DNA of 64,000 bases from Yamagishiella unicocca (taxonomy: Eukaryota > Chlorophyta > Chlorophyceae > Chlamydomonadales > Volvocaceae). The notes under the pieces are model-generated. The model worked only from the letters and a program-made list of their open reading frames with translations. It did not search any database and had not been told where the DNA came from. Location of the stretch: assembly GCA_003116995.1 (NCBI GenBank), contig BDSL01000093.1:62001-126000 (forward strand). Direction: 5' to 3'. Each line of letters begins with the position of its first letter. The stretch's first letter is position 1. Shown here one piece after another: positions 32,746-44,537 of the stretch. Made by a program: the position numbers and the translations under genes.

Positions 32746-34801
32746 ATGGACGATCAGGTCCCCGCGTCTTCCTCCCAGCTGATTGACATGAGCCGTCGCA
32801 CGTTTGTGATGATCCCGTTCTGTTGCGCGGCGGCTGCCGCGAGCTCGACGGGCCCTGCCAAGGCTGAGGGCGACATGCCCGATCCCGCCAACTCATGCCT
32901 GGAGTGCACCGGGTCCGGCATTGTCTCTTGTGAGTAGGAGGGTGCAGGTTGCAACTCTCAATCAGCAGACCGCGCACCCACCCTCACCCCGCCAGCTGAC
33001 GTGGCAGTCAGCCCTTCCTCCGCTGCCCCCTTTTTACCACGGCCTTTTCCACCGCCACCAACCGCCGCACATTTGACCGGCGTATCCCTCATAACCACTG
33101 CGAACTTCACACCGCCACAGCTGTCACCATTACCGCCGGCGCGTCCAGCACGGGGCATCATGGCTACGTCCTGCTCCACCGCCGGCTTCAGTCTCTGTCT
33201 TTGCCCCCCTTTCGACTTTTCTCCTCCCGTTGTCTTCGTACGACGCCACAAATCCGTCAAAGCCCGTCCGCCTCCCGCCAGCTCCCGCCACCCGTCCGCC
33301 TCCCGCCTGCTCCCGCACCTCCCGACACACTCCGGATGCGTTGTGCCCCACCCCTAGCCCCTAGCCCCCATCACCGGCCCACTGCCCGCACATGCCCACC
33401 CCCACCGCCGCGCACCCCTCCCCCGCGCCCCCACACTTCCCATGTCGAGTTACCGGTTCTTTTCTATAACCCCCCGCGCCCCTCCCTCCGCACCCCCCCC
33501 CCGCACCCCTCCCCGCGCCCCTCCCTCCGCACCCCCCCCCCGCACCCCTCCCGCCGCAGGCGACATGTGCGGTGGCTCCGGCAAGTGGCGCGCTCTGAGC
33601 CGCAAGCGCGCCAAGGACGAGTACGAGTTTGTGGAGTGCCCGCAGTGCTACGGCCGGGGGGCGCGCATCTGCGGCCGCTGCTTCGGTGGGTTCGATGTGG
33701 GCCGGGGGAGGGGAAGGGGCATGGCGGCCGGGGGGAGATGACTCCAGGGGAAGCTGAGGGCCGACCATGGCTTGACGGTCAGGAGAGGCGCGTGGCAGGG
33801 GCCTGGGAGCCGGTAGAGTGGGGGCGGCGGTGGCAACGGGAGGGAGGGAGGATCTGGAACCAGGAATCCAAGCCGGCGATCCGGAGGGACTGGCGGGTGC
33901 GCCGCTCCTGGGTGGTGCTGTGGTGGGATGGCTGGTCGGGTAGCCGGGCGGCGGCGATGCCGGTGCCCGTGCATTCGGCACCATCGTCACTTCCACCCCG
34001 GTCCTGCACATACACACACCACGTCGCGCTCCATCTCCAACCCAACCCAGCCCGACCCCGCCGCCGCCGTCACGCCGCCCTCGCACCCTAGGCACCGGGC
34101 TGCGGAACGTGCGCGGGCTGCTTCGGAAGCCGGAGGCGTCGCTGCTGGTGCAGAAGATGCAGACCGGGGAGCTCAAGCCGGGTGGGTTGGGGGGCCGATC
34201 AGGGGCCCGGGCGGGGGATCCCCGGTGTGTATGTGCGTGTGTGTGTAAGTGTGTGGCGCGAGGTTACACGAGTTACACTGTTTGCATGCCGACCTAAACG
34301 CGAAGTACCATCGGACGACTACGTCCTCCGCCAGCACTGGCTTGGGCTCCCTACATTGCCCACTCCACATCCGGGACCGGCCAATGGCCGTAGCTTGATC
34401 TAGTATGGGATGGAGTTAGGATTAGACCACGAGACCGTAGACGCCGCAGATGAGGTGTACGCCCCCCCGGGTGCCACCACCACTGCGCACCACTAGTTTG
34501 CACCACAGCACCTGGCCTAATTACAGCTGTGGCCTGGCGGGGTGGATCTCCACTCCTCCTCCACCGCACCCACACCTCCCCGCCACACTCCCCCGCGCAC
34601 GGGCTGCATGCGCTGGCCCCACCCCTCATTCCGCCCCTACCAACAAACGGCGCCTAAGCCCCTTTCCGGTCCTCCTCCCACCAACCAACGACCATAAAAC
34701 CCTACAACCCCTGAAACCCTAAAACCCCTTCCGCAGGTGAGGTCCAGGACCTTATGCGCCAGGCCAAGGAGAACATGGTCAACGGGGGCGGGGCCGTGTA
34801 G
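32746..34801 (+). CDS. PSA2: PSA2-like thylakoid-lumen DnaJ-type zinc-finger protein
   Basis: Exons 32746-32929, 33560-33685, 34092-34181, 34737-34801 (stop TAG), at least 154 residues, with all junctions in phase 1. Four CxxCxGxG-type motifs form a DnaJ-like cysteine-rich domain without a J domain: [32 protein letters not shown]. The intervening [20 protein letters not shown] and following GLLRKPEA match plant PSA2/EDA3, a lumenal protein needed for photosystem I accumulation, possibly through thiol-disulfide or chaperone activity. Residues 16-42 read as a lumen-targeting signal: twin Arg (SRRTFV), a hydrophobic stretch, then AKA before the mature part, so Tat import is inferred. The true N-terminus (plastid transit peptide) is probably in an unresolved upstream exon, so 32746 is only the first in-frame ATG seen. 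Confidence 0.82.
33436..33475 (-). repeat. Dispersed short repeat in PSA2-like intron 1
   Basis: CCCATGTCGAGTTACCGGTT followed by CTTTTCTATAACC is the reverse of the ACCGGTTACACGACATGGG block at 36369. Its copies in other genes are at 14768 and 30707. Confidence 0.65.
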
Positions 34802-35387
34802 GGGTCGGGGTTGTGAAGGAGTGGAAGGTGGAGGTGGAAGGGGTGGTGGTGAAGGCTGGCTGTGAAGGCTGGTTGCGAAGGGGAGATGTGGGCCCGAAGA
34901 GGGCCGCCAGCTTCGGTTGGCATGACAGCAACTGATACCTGGCCCGCCGCGGGTTTACGGATCGACCCGGGCGTGAGTTAGATGGTGAGTGCGCCCGTCA
35001 CAGGGGCTTGGATCCACCTGTCGACTGGATCTACCCGTGGTTAAATCCACCTGTGGGTTGGATCCAGGACGCAGCGGCCCTTCCACCCCGTCCCTGCTAG
35101 GTGCGGCCCTGCAAGGGCGCTCCAGGGAAGGGACGCCGTGTGTAGCACTGTAGCGCTGGCTCCGAGACATCCTATTGGCAGCGACCTGCGGTGTGATGCG
35201 GCGTCTGACGTGGCCCCGGGTGGCGTGGCGCGGAGGGCGGTTACACGTTGGCGCCTCATCGCGCTGGCAGGTGCCGGGTTGTCGTACGGGAGGAGTCTTC
35301 GCTCGCCGCGGGTGAGGGCACTCGAGCACACCCTGTCAACTCAACGGCTCGGCCTTCCACTCCCCTCTCTTCCACGCCTGCGTCAAC

Positions 35388-35652
35388 CGCAGCAGTAGCG
35401 TCGGCAGCAGTAGCGTCGGCAGCAGCAGTAGCGTCGGCAGCAGCAGTAGCGTCGACAGCAGTAGCGTCGACAGCAGTAGCGTCGACAGCAGTAGCGTCGG
35501 CAGCAGTAGCGTCGACAGCAGGAGCACAGCAGGAGCAGTAGCCGTCGGCAGCAGTAGCGTCGGCAGCAGCAGTAGCGTCGACAGCAGTAGCGTCGGCAGC
35601 AGTAGCGTCGACAGCAGTAGCGTCGGCAGCAGCAGCACAGCAGGAGCAGCAG
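35388..35652. repeat. AGCAGTAGCGTCGRC minisatellite
   Basis: About 17 imperfect units of 15 or 18 bp (AGCAGTAGCGTCGGC or AGCAGTAGCGTCGAC, some with an extra AGC). Both strands are open (poly Ala/Ser/Val or Leu), which is a composition artefact. Confidence 0.9.
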
Positions 35653-35797
35653 CAGAGCGCGGCGGCGGGGGGGCGGGAGTCAGCCCCAGGGGATTTGCAG
35701 AAAAGAAACGGAGGGGGAGAGTTGCAAGGGACGACCGGCGGGGACAGCGTCGTGCATCAGCTCAGCGCCGACAATCGGGGGAGATGCCGCGTGCCGC

Positions 35798-35880
35798 GGG
35801 CGTCTGCAAGGAAAACCCGTGAACGAAAGAAAACCATTTAGGACAAACGTTTGGAGGTGCATGCTGGAGAACTGGTTTGA
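35798..35880 (+). repeat. Dispersed short repeat member
   Basis: GGAAAACCCGTGAACGAAAG, GACAAACGTTTGGAGGTGCA and TGCTGGAGAACTGG parallel 15185-15256 (AAGACCCGTGGATGCC ... GACGTTTTGAGATGCATGCT ... GGAGAAC) and 44735-44770. Confidence 0.55.
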
Positions 35881-36086
35881 GGAAACTTAACGTCGGAGGT
35901 CGTACGTCGACCTTCGGCGGCTATGTCTATTTCGGCTGCGACTCCTAGGCTAACGGAAGCGAGGATCCCGCGCGGCGTCGGGAAGTATTTTGTGAGAAGC
36001 CGGTTTCTTTGGGGCTCAAACGGGAGAACTTTTGGTGAGGTCGCCGCGATGCAGGGGGGCCGGGCAAGTGTGTATGGCGGCTGCTG

Positions 36087-37094
36087 TCAGGCTCGGGGGG
36101 CAGCACCCGCCGCAGCCGCGGCGGCCACCGCGGCCCTGCGCCGCTCTAGCGCCAGTTGAATGGGGGGTTGCACCCCCACAGTGCCGCCAGCGACCCCCAC
36201 CGTCAGCGACTCCATCAGCTGCAGAGCCTCCGCCTGGCCGCCTCGTACGACAACACCGTGACGCTGAAGCAGCAGCGCCAGCGCCGTACGGTCGGTGTCG
36301 TTCCCGCCCAACTGCTGCTCCTGGGGGGGCGCCAAACCGGGCCGTGTCGAGCGGGGGGGTGGCATAAAGACCGGTTACACGACATGGGTATAATAGCTGG
36401 CGCATTGCCTAAAGGAACATTCTTATGGGCGCATGCTGGAGCGCTTTGTGTTGAAAGGGGGGGGCGGAGGGGTAAGCGGTCTGGGTGATGTCTCGTGGGG
36501 GGATCGGGTGTTCGAATGATGTGCCTCGATGCAGGCAGCACGGAGAGGGGGCGAGGTGCTTTTGATTCGGACACAGGTCTCCGCGCCCTAGCTCGGGTCG
36601 ACACATGACGACGCGAACACCCCAAAGTGGGTACCATGTACGACATGCGAAGCCCTACAAAAGGATCGTGGAAATACCCTCAACGCCGCATCTCGCCCCC
36701 TCTAGCCCTCTAGCACCCTTCCCTTGCACCCCCTCTTCCCATCCCCTCCTCCCGTGGCGCCCTCAGTCGCACCTACCAGGTAGCTCTGCACGCTGCGCCG
36801 CTTGCGCTCGTCCAGCGCCTCCTTGCTCTCCTCGCCCTCGCCTGCCGGCCGCTGCTGGGCCTGCGCGCGTAAGAACATCCATGTTTGTGGTCGTGAGCGG
36901 GCAAGGACGGGAGAAGGAGCATCTTGGGAGCGACAGCACACCACAGTGCTGACCGGGGCGGCCGACAGGGTCGTTTCGCGACACACCGTTGCTGCGTCTT
37001 CGGTGGTGGCAAATGATCGCGATTGGGAAAGAAGCAGCAGCAGGTCGCCAGGTCTCCCTTGCGAAGGTTGTCCACCGTTCAGCAGCCGCAGCAT
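36087..37094 (-). CDS. Putative mitochondrial protein, 141 residues, unknown function
   Basis: Three exons: 37094-36987, 36860-36777, 36320-36087 (stop TGA), all phase 0 with good GT/AG borders. The N-terminus begins MLRLLNGGQPSQGR, continues with a leucine run, then QSRSFATTEDA, the look of a mitochondrial presequence with a cleavage site near SFA. The mature part is charged (EESKEALDERKRRSVQSYL) and then reads RTALALLLQRHGVVVRGGQ and MESLTVGVAGG before an Ala-rich end. I recognise no family. The call rests on exact phase continuity across two introns and the presequence-like start. It is head-to-head with the ChaN-like gene, 389 bases apart. The intron between exons 2 and 3 carries a dispersed repeat (36366-36450). 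Confidence 0.55.
36366..36450 (+). repeat. Dispersed short repeat in an intron
   Basis: GACCGGTTACACGACATGGG, TATAATAGCTGGCGCATTG and GCGCATGCTGGAGCGC. This copy and the one at 3309 define the family best. Confidence 0.7.
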
Positions 37095-37483
37095 TGTCCG
37101 CCCGGCTGTGCCACATCCTCGCGCGCGCGAAATCATCGCGTAGTTGGAACTGAATATTAAAACGTGTGTAGAGTATATGCGTTGCGCTGCGTTTGGGGAA
37201 TACACTTCTAGCGCGCAACATGCGCATGCGTATGTTGCTGCCGTGCAGCGTCGGAACGAGAGGACGTTGTCAATCCAGTTGCCAGTTGCCTCCAAGTGTC
37301 AGTCGCTTTTGCTTTTGGCTCGCAACATAGGGTTGAAAATGTATCAATATGCCAACGACAGCTTTTGACGCGTCGGGCCAGTGGGCCATCGCAATTGGGG
37401 CTCCACTTGCTGACTCCAGTCGCTTTACCACTTAGCGTCGCGCTTGCTTGTTAAAGACGCACATATTTCTGGCGTTGCGCACT
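37095..37483. promoter_or_regulatory. Bidirectional promoter region of two organelle-targeted genes
   Basis: 389 bases lie between two divergent ATGs, with no competing coding frame. The segment is notably less GC-rich than the coding flanks. No defined motif can be assigned. Confidence 0.5.
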
Positions 37484-40400
37484 ATGCAGCCCACGCTGGG
37501 CGGTGCGGCGCGCCAGCTGCGGCATCTGTGGTGCCGATGCGGAGCCCCCTCGCACCAATCTCAATGGCCCCAGCTGCAGCTGCATCAGCTCCAACTCCAC
37601 ACGTCGCGATTGCCCGAAATCGCGACCGCGCAGCCGCTCTGTAGCGTCTCTGCCGTACCCGAAGCATCGTGGCTAACTTCCCCCGCGGGCGCCTCCTGCC
37701 AGCCGCTGCCACCGTCTGCGGCGCCGTCGCCCCTCCCGACCCTCCAGGGAGGGACCCTATGGCGTCATGCGCCGCACAGCGATGAGCGCCGCGGCGGCCG
37801 GGTCGGAGGGGGCTCCGGTTGGGTGGCGGCGAGTACGTCGGCAGCGGCCGCCACCGCCATCACCGCAGCAGCAGTGGTGCTGACAGCAGAGTCCGGTGCA
37901 CAACCGCAAACGTGGGTGCCTAATTTGGCGCCTGATTTGGACTCCACACCTGCGTCTCGGCGGCTGGGTTTCTTGGCCTCAATTCCATCACCTCTTGCGT
38001 TTCGGCTCCAAAACCAGGAGCCGGGCAGGGCAGCAGCAGCAGCAGCAGCAGACCCGGCAGGGGTGTCAGCGCCGGGATCGGCCGGCACGCCCAGGCCCTC
38101 AGCACCCCCGTCCCGGCCTTCCGCCGGGCAGGGCCCCTCATCTTCCGCAGCAGCGGCAGCGCCTCCCAAGCCCCAGGCTGCCCCCTTCACCGAGGGCTCG
38201 GCGTACGGCGTGTACGACGCAGAAGGCGCGCCGTCCGGATTTGACCGGCTGCTGGCCTCCCTGGATTCGTACGATGTCGTACTGTTGGGCGAGTACCACG
38301 ACGACCCGGTCGCGCACCACCTGCAGCTGCGCGTGTTGCGTCACGTGCTGGGGCTGCCGTACAGCGACAGCAGTAGCAACAGTGGCAGCGGCAGCAGCAG
38401 CGGCGCCAGCAGCGGCAGCGGCAGCTTGCGAGGGGAGCAGCAGGGGCAGGCGCAGCGACGGCGGCCGGTGGCTCTGAGCCTGGAGATGTTTGAGAGGGAC
38501 GTGCAGGGGGTCATGGATGAGTACCTGGCAGGTGGGGCGGGGAGAGTGAGAGGGGCGCGAGGGAAACGTGCGGGGTGGGCGGAGGGGCGGCTGGGGGACG
38601 GGGAATATGGAGGGGCGCGGAGGGCGATGGGTGGGAGAGCGAGGGACGACGAGTGGTGGTGGGGGTGGCTGGGGGCCGGTTTGGTGGAGCGCAGTCACCA
38701 TATCTGGGTGTTGCTTGGATGCGCGCTGTTACTACATCTGGGATTCTGGGTGTTGGATGGGGCAAGGGAGGGAGCTGCCAGGGCGGCACCTCCTGTTCCG
38801 CGTCCCTGTGGTGGCTGGAGGTCCTTAGGGATTAGGGTTTAGGGTTTAGGGTTTAGGGTTTAGGGTTTTAGGGTTTTAGGGTTTAGGGTTTAGGGTTTAG
38901 GGTTTAGGGTTTAGGGTTTGGGGTTTAGGGTTTAGGGTTTAGGGTTTAGGGTTTAGGGTTTAGGGTTTAGGGTTTAGGGTTTGGGGTTTAGGCCCATAGG
39001 CTGGCTGGCTGAGTGGCTTGCCGCATCGGCGAGCCATCCAACATCGGCTGCCGTCCAACACGCAGCTGCCCCGGGTTTCGAGGAAGACCCGTGGATGCCA
39101 GAAAAGCCCTGCCCCGGGTGCCCCGGGTGCTCTCTCCGACCCGCCCCGGCCGTTTAGGGCCGTGCTGTCGGGGCATGCTCACCCAGCTAACCCCCGGCGG
39201 CCTGCTACTGTGATCCGTGAATTTCGTCGCCACTGGCCCTGCCTGCCCTTCCAACCACCACCGACGCACCGACCCACCGACCCACCAACCCATCACACCC
39301 CAACCAGGTGCCATGACGGAGGCCGACCTCGCCAAGGATGCCCGGTGTGTGTGGAGGGGTTTGGGGTTTGGGGTTTTGGGGGGTTGGGGTTTGGGGGGTT
39401 GGGGGGTGCGGATGCGGGCGCCGCGGACCTTTGCCTGCGCTTTCTTTCCCGGGGGACGGTTGGCAGTTGGCAGTTGATGCGGTTGGCGGCATTTGCAACT
39501 GCGGCGCCCCCTTCACTAGTACGGGTCAGGGCCAGGGACAGGTGGCGGCGTTGGCAGGAGGCAGGTCCTCCTCTTGCCCTCCCCCCCAACCCGGCGAGGC
39601 CACCCCCTTCATCCTGTGAGGCCTCCCCGTCCCTTGACCCCCCCCTCCCACGTATGATTGGCAGGCCCTGGCCCAACTACCCAACTGATTACCGGCCCCT
39701 GGTGCTGGCAGCCAGGCAGGCGGGGGCGCCGGTGGTGTGCGCCAACGCTCCCCGCAGGTGTGTGGCTTACGGGCGGGGGGTGGGTACGGTGTGGTGGTGG
39801 TGGTGGCGGTGGTGGTGGTGGTGGTGGTGGTGGTGGTGGTGGTGGTGGTGGTGGTGGTGGTGGTGGAGTACAGAGGAAACCGGTGCGTTTACAAAGGTAG
39901 GACGAAGCAGCCATCTTCCACGAGGGGTATGACCAGCCAGAGGGACGTCAGCGGACGCGCCTCGCTCGAGTGCGCGCTGGTGTGAGGGGTTGGGGGACTC
40001 CAAGGTCGAGGGTGGCTGCTGGGGGTTTGCGCCCTGTGTGCATATATGTGTGTGTGTCCGGCCAGGGTGCGGGCACCGCCGCACGTGTCCCCTGCCCCCG
40101 GCACGCGCAGCACGCGGCACGGCGCCCCTTCCCCCTCTCAACCACTCGATCTGCTGCCGCCGCCCCCCTCCTCGCCACCCCCCTCCTCGCCACCCCCCTC
40201 CTCGCCACCCCCCTCCTCGCTCCCCCTCACGCCCTCCTCGCGAGCAGGTACGTCAGCCTGGTCGGCCGCAGCGGCGCGGCTGCACTGGAGTCCCTCCCGC
40301 CGACCTCGCGGCTGCTCCTCCCTCCGCTGCCGCTGCGCCCCGCGTCGGACTCGTACGTCGCCAAGATCCGCCGGACGATGCAGGTGGTGGCGGGGCGGGG

Positions 40401-42018
40401 GTCGATGGCTGGGGGGCCTCGCACCACCCGTGTGGAGGGGGACGGCGGGAGGGAGGGAGGGAGGGAGACGTCAACTGCTGGGTCCGTCGGCTGCCGTTGG
40501 ATGTGTTTTGCGCGTCCACACCGTCACTCTTCCCCCATGCTGGCGGCCCGATCTCCGGCCCTGCAGAGGGCGGGAGAGGCGGATCCCGACGAGGTGGACG
40601 ACGGAGAGGAGAACGCGGTGCCCGCGGCGGCGGCGGCGGCGGGGGCGGCGGCGGCGGCGGCGGCGGCGGGGGCGGCGGCGGCGGCGGCGGCGGCAGGAGC
40701 GTCAACACGCGGCGGTGAAGGGGCCGCCGCCGCGGGCAGCAGCAGCACCCCGGCGACCCCTTCCACCGCCGCTGCTACTGCCGCCGGGGGCTCCACCACT
40801 ACTACCACCACCACGGGCACTGACACTGCTACTGCCGGTATTGGCGGCGGCGAGTGCCCTCACATCGGCTTGACGTTGCGGTCCAACTTCGTGGACGCTC
40901 AGAACCTGTGGGACGCCTCCATGGCGGACAGCATTGCGCGAGCGCTGGCGGCGATGGCCCAGGCGGGTAGCGGCGCGAGTGGAGGTGCTCCCGCCGCCGG
41001 TGACGGCGGCGGCGGCGGCGGCGACGGCGGCGGCGGCGGCGGCGGCGGACTGGTGGTGCACGTGTGTGGTGAGTGCGCACTGATGTGTATGTGGGTGAGG
41101 GATGGTTGGGAGGGGGTGTGCCGTGTAAGTGGACGAGGGGGGTATGAGAGGGTGTGTGTCGTGCATTGGGGTGAGGGGGGATAGGAGGGTGTGTGGCGTG
41201 TATGTTATGGCGGCTGCTGTCGGGCGGGCTTGAGGTGATGCTGGGCGGGGGACGCGTACGGACGGGGCGGCCCAGGGGGCGATGGGTGTGTGTTTCGCTC
41301 CCTCCCGGGTGATCTCGGGTTTCGGGGCGAGCGATGTAGGGATGGTGTGTGGATGCGAAGCAGCTGGCCTAGGGGCACAGAGGCCCGCGGGCCTGGAGGT
41401 AGAGCCTGGGGGAAGGGTAGGGTAAGGTCGGGTTGTATTGTGGGGCCGGGCGTGAAGTGCGGGGAGGGGGATCTGAGGGGGGGGGACGGCAGGTAGGGCT
41501 CGCCGCGCGCTGGGGTGCGCGTGGGTTGCGAGATGAAAGACACCCGCTGCCGGCCTCATGGCGCAACAGGGCGTGTCGCAATCATCCCGCCGCGACCGAT
41601 GCTACCCACCCTGTGAACTCGCGGCCCGCCCGCCCTCGCACGCCTCCCGCACACTGCGCACTACGCGTGCCGCCGACCTACGGGCTTCCTCCACCCCTCC
41701 CTCGGTTTCGTACTCACCTTCCTCATACACAGGCCCCCCTCACGCACCCCGCCCTCGCTGCGTCGCCCTCTCCTCCCCCGCCCTGCCTGCCCTGCCGCAG
41801 GCAAATTCCACAGCGAGCAGCGGCTGGGTATTTGCGAGCACCTGGCGGCAGCTGCCCCCTCCGCCCGGGTGTGCGTCGTCACCTTCGTGCCCAGCGGCCG
41901 CGGGGTGGTGGTCCCCGCCGCCACCCTCACCGCCGCCCGGCTGCACATGTACGGCGACTGGCTGGTGCTCACAGACGCGCGGCTGCCCCGATCGTTCGAG
42001 TCCGAGCACCCCGTGTGA
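37484..42018 (+). CDS. ChaN/Tiki-superfamily haem-binding-like protein, organelle-targeted
   Basis: Six exons: 37484-38531, 39308-39344, 39665-39757, 40248-40383, 40567-41068, 41801-42018 (TGA), giving 677 residues with phases exact. The domain (Cofac_haem_bdg/ChaN family, found in bacteria and plastids) starts near residue 250. It shows VVLLGEYHDDPVAHHLQLRV, SLEMFERDVQGVMDEYLAG, ADLAKDARPWPNYPTDYRPL, APVVCANAPRRYVSLVG, NLWDASMADSIARAL, VVHVCGKFHSEQRLGI and a strand pair near the C-terminus. Bacterial ChaN binds haem; the activity here is inferred only. The first ~245 residues are Ala/Ser/Pro-rich with an early Arg/His/Leu segment, consistent with a plastid or mitochondrial transit peptide. 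Two low-complexity inserts interrupt the domain (Ser/Gly in exon 1, long Ala/Gly/Thr tracts in exon 5). Intron 1 holds a telomere-like tract; intron 3 holds (GGT)n. Confidence 0.85.
38824..38993 (+). repeat. Interstitial telomeric repeat tract inside an intron
   Basis: About 22 units, mainly TTTAGGG, with two adjacent TTTTAGGG units (~38866-38881) and two TTTGGGG variants. It lies within intron 1 (38532-39307) of the ChaN-like gene, G-rich strand on plus. It is flanked by ordinary intron sequence on both sides, so it is not a chromosome end. Confidence 0.95.
39793..39866. repeat. (GGT)n microsatellite in ChaN-like intron 3
   Basis: A run of GGT triplets with one GGC break, inside 39758-40247. 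The poly-Trp and poly-Gly frames here are artefacts. Confidence 0.9.
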
Positions 42019-42268
42019 TACGATACGCGACCTATCTAGCTATTTTGCGACAGTACGGCGTACGACCGTACGGCAAGCGATCCGCATGTGAGCTAGGTGC
42101 TGGGAATGATGGGCGGGCGGCGGGTTGCGTGGGTGGGTGGGTGTGTATACGCGTTCGTTGCTGCACTCACGCGGGTATCTCCGCTAGCTGGCTGACGGCA
42201 CGGCACATCCAATCCCGATCCCGCCACATGGAAGAAGCAGTTGTTCCCCCTCCTCCCTCGGGGGAGTG

Positions 42269-42273
42269 TGTAA
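42269..42273 (+). terminator. Poly(A) signal TGTAA of the ChaN-like gene
   Basis: TGTAA lies 251 bases after the stop codon at 42016-42018, a typical distance in Chlamydomonadales. Confidence 0.55.
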
Positions 42274-44537
42274 ATCTACCGCTTGAGCCTCGAAACAGTA
42301 TCGAGCCATCCTCCCCACATCTAGCTAGCTAGGCCGGTAATGAGCGAGCGACTTACAAGGCACACTGCGCGCCACTACTGTAGCATTAACATAGAATTCG
42401 TCGTGGCTTTTTATAAGTGGACGTGTTATATTTTACATGTTACTGAGCTACATTTAGTAGTTTGCTTGCATCGAGCAGTTTGCTTGCTTGGGCCCGCTTG
42501 AACACAGCAGAACACAGCTTCCCCACCTGCTGCCTACAATTCGTGACCTCTCGCAACGCCGCGTCGAAACGCTCGCTCCCTCCACACAAGCATCGCATTC
42601 TCCGCGAGGGCTTTCCACCTTGCATACACGCGCGTTTTTTGTATACGACATATTGATACGAGACGTACGACGCCAGGTCGCATGCAACGACATCCGCTCG
42701 CTCGGGCACCAAGCAAGCAAACCTGCTGCGGCGGCTTCATCGTTCACCATTCCCTCTCCGTTGCTTGATCGAGTTCCCTACCCGGTACAGTACCCAGCAG
42801 CAGGCAGACACGCTTACCCTACCGTAAATACACCATCCCTCGCCTAGTAGCTAGGCGGCGCGCAGCAGAGCACAGCGGATGGATGAAGCAATTACGGATA
42901 GATAGTAGTTTCCGCCGCCGTGCTGGCGCCCGCAGATGAAGCACCGCATTCAGCACTTACCAGCCACGACGCACCTTCGTCGGAATAAGGCAAGCCTTTT
43001 GCCCGACGGCTTTTGCCCGACGGCTTTTGCCCGACGGCTTTTGCCCGACGGCTTCTCGCCCTGCCTCTTCTCTTGCTTTCTCAATCCGGAGTGGTGAGGC
43101 CATCGCCCAAGTAAGCACTGCATGTGGCACATCACTACAGTAAACATATGTATCCGCCGGAGGAACAGTAACTACAGTACTGTTGGCAACGACAACCGAC
43201 AACCGATCGACGACGACGCCTCCATCCTGCGCGTCGTCATCGTCTGGCAAAATAGGGTGAGTGCTAGCTAGCGACGCATGGTTGGATGGCGGCAGCTGTC
43301 AATCTATCGCCATGCATTCGACATCGCCTACCTCTAGCTCCAGCCATTAGTTACCTCCGCCAGCCTGGCTTGCTTCCGGGTCCCAAGCAATCGTATCGTA
43401 CATGGGTCCCAAAACCGGTCATCCCACCTTGCTTCGTCCATCACGCGCCTCCACCTCCGCCTAGATAAGTCCGCAGCACCGCCTGATCTTTGGCAACGAA
43501 CTAACTAACTAGCACACACCTCTTATTTAGGGCTTGCTTGCTTGCGAGGGAAGGTCGGGCGATGCGCATCGCTTAATTTCACACGTCGTCATGGTTGTTC
43601 CCAACCGAACGCGGCGATCCCTGCAGGTAGGTAATGACCGACAGGACGTGTGCGCGTGTGTGTCGCTATAAACAGCTGACACAACTAATAACTGACTGTT
43701 GCCATACATATATACATAACCATACAACGAGCAAAACAGCCAACCGAAAGGTAGGTGCTCGCGCTCTCTGGTCGAGTCTGCAGCTCGCTGGCGGACGAGT
43801 GCACATGAAACATACCGCAACACTAGCTACCGAATCACTTACGGCAACCGCTGGTCCCTTCTACATTACGGTACCTGCTAATGGTGATGTGTGAGCTGCT
43901 CGCGGCTTACTTGTTTGCAGCCATCTTCGGCTCGCCCACGAGCTGCCTGCCTTGCTCACTCATATCAGCAAGGATGCCTGATACCTCACCACTACGTAGG
44001 TACTTTGTGTACAGACAGAGAACTAGGAGCCGTACGCTACAGGTTTCCAATCCAGACAGCTACAGGTTTCCAATCCAGAACTACGAGAGCCGTGCGCTGC
44101 AGGGCTCCAATCCATACCTTCAGCTACACAGTAATGGTGCCATCGTAAACGCACGATACCTGCACACACCAGCCACCTACCGCTATCAGGCAGCAGCCGC
44201 AACGCAGCTTTCGTCGGCAAATATTTACGTAACACCGCCGCTTGAATGAAACCAACGTCGTACTGCGCTGCGTGGGCAATAATGGTGCCTTCCATACATC
44301 CGGTCCCCACATGCCTCCAGTCGCCGTGTGGCCGATGTTTGCCATCCGCCCAGCAGGCAGCATCAGGTAGCTGCCGCCGCCACTGCAGCAGCCGTTGCCG
44401 CTGCCGTCCCCGCCTCCGCCTCCGCCCCCGCCGCCACCGCTACGCAGTGTTGCCGCTGCTGCCGGCGCGCAGGCTCTCCCTCGTGCCCACCTCCAGCAGC
44501 AGAATGAGGCCACCGGTGAGGCGGCTGCGGGTCGCGG
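42274..44537. other. Intergenic DNA between convergent genes
   Basis: No gene is supported; the longest frames are short and lack domains. It includes a 14-bp minisatellite at 42996-43051 and short duplications around 44040-44110 (TCCAATCC, CTACAGGTTTCCAATCCAGA twice). The distal part is probably the 3' UTR of the gene at 44538-49699. Confidence 0.45.
42996..43051. repeat. 14-bp minisatellite, four exact copies
   Basis: CTTTTGCCCGACGG repeated four times without change; a fifth unit decays into CTTCTCGCC. Confidence 0.95.

Larger units (their letters stand above)
34802..36086. other. Intergenic DNA, PSA2-like to 36087 gene
   Basis: No gene is supported. It contains the 3' UTR of the PSA2-like gene (no TGTAA noticed), a CAG/GTC-rich minisatellite at 35388-35652, and a dispersed-repeat member at ~35798-35880. 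Confidence 0.5.
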
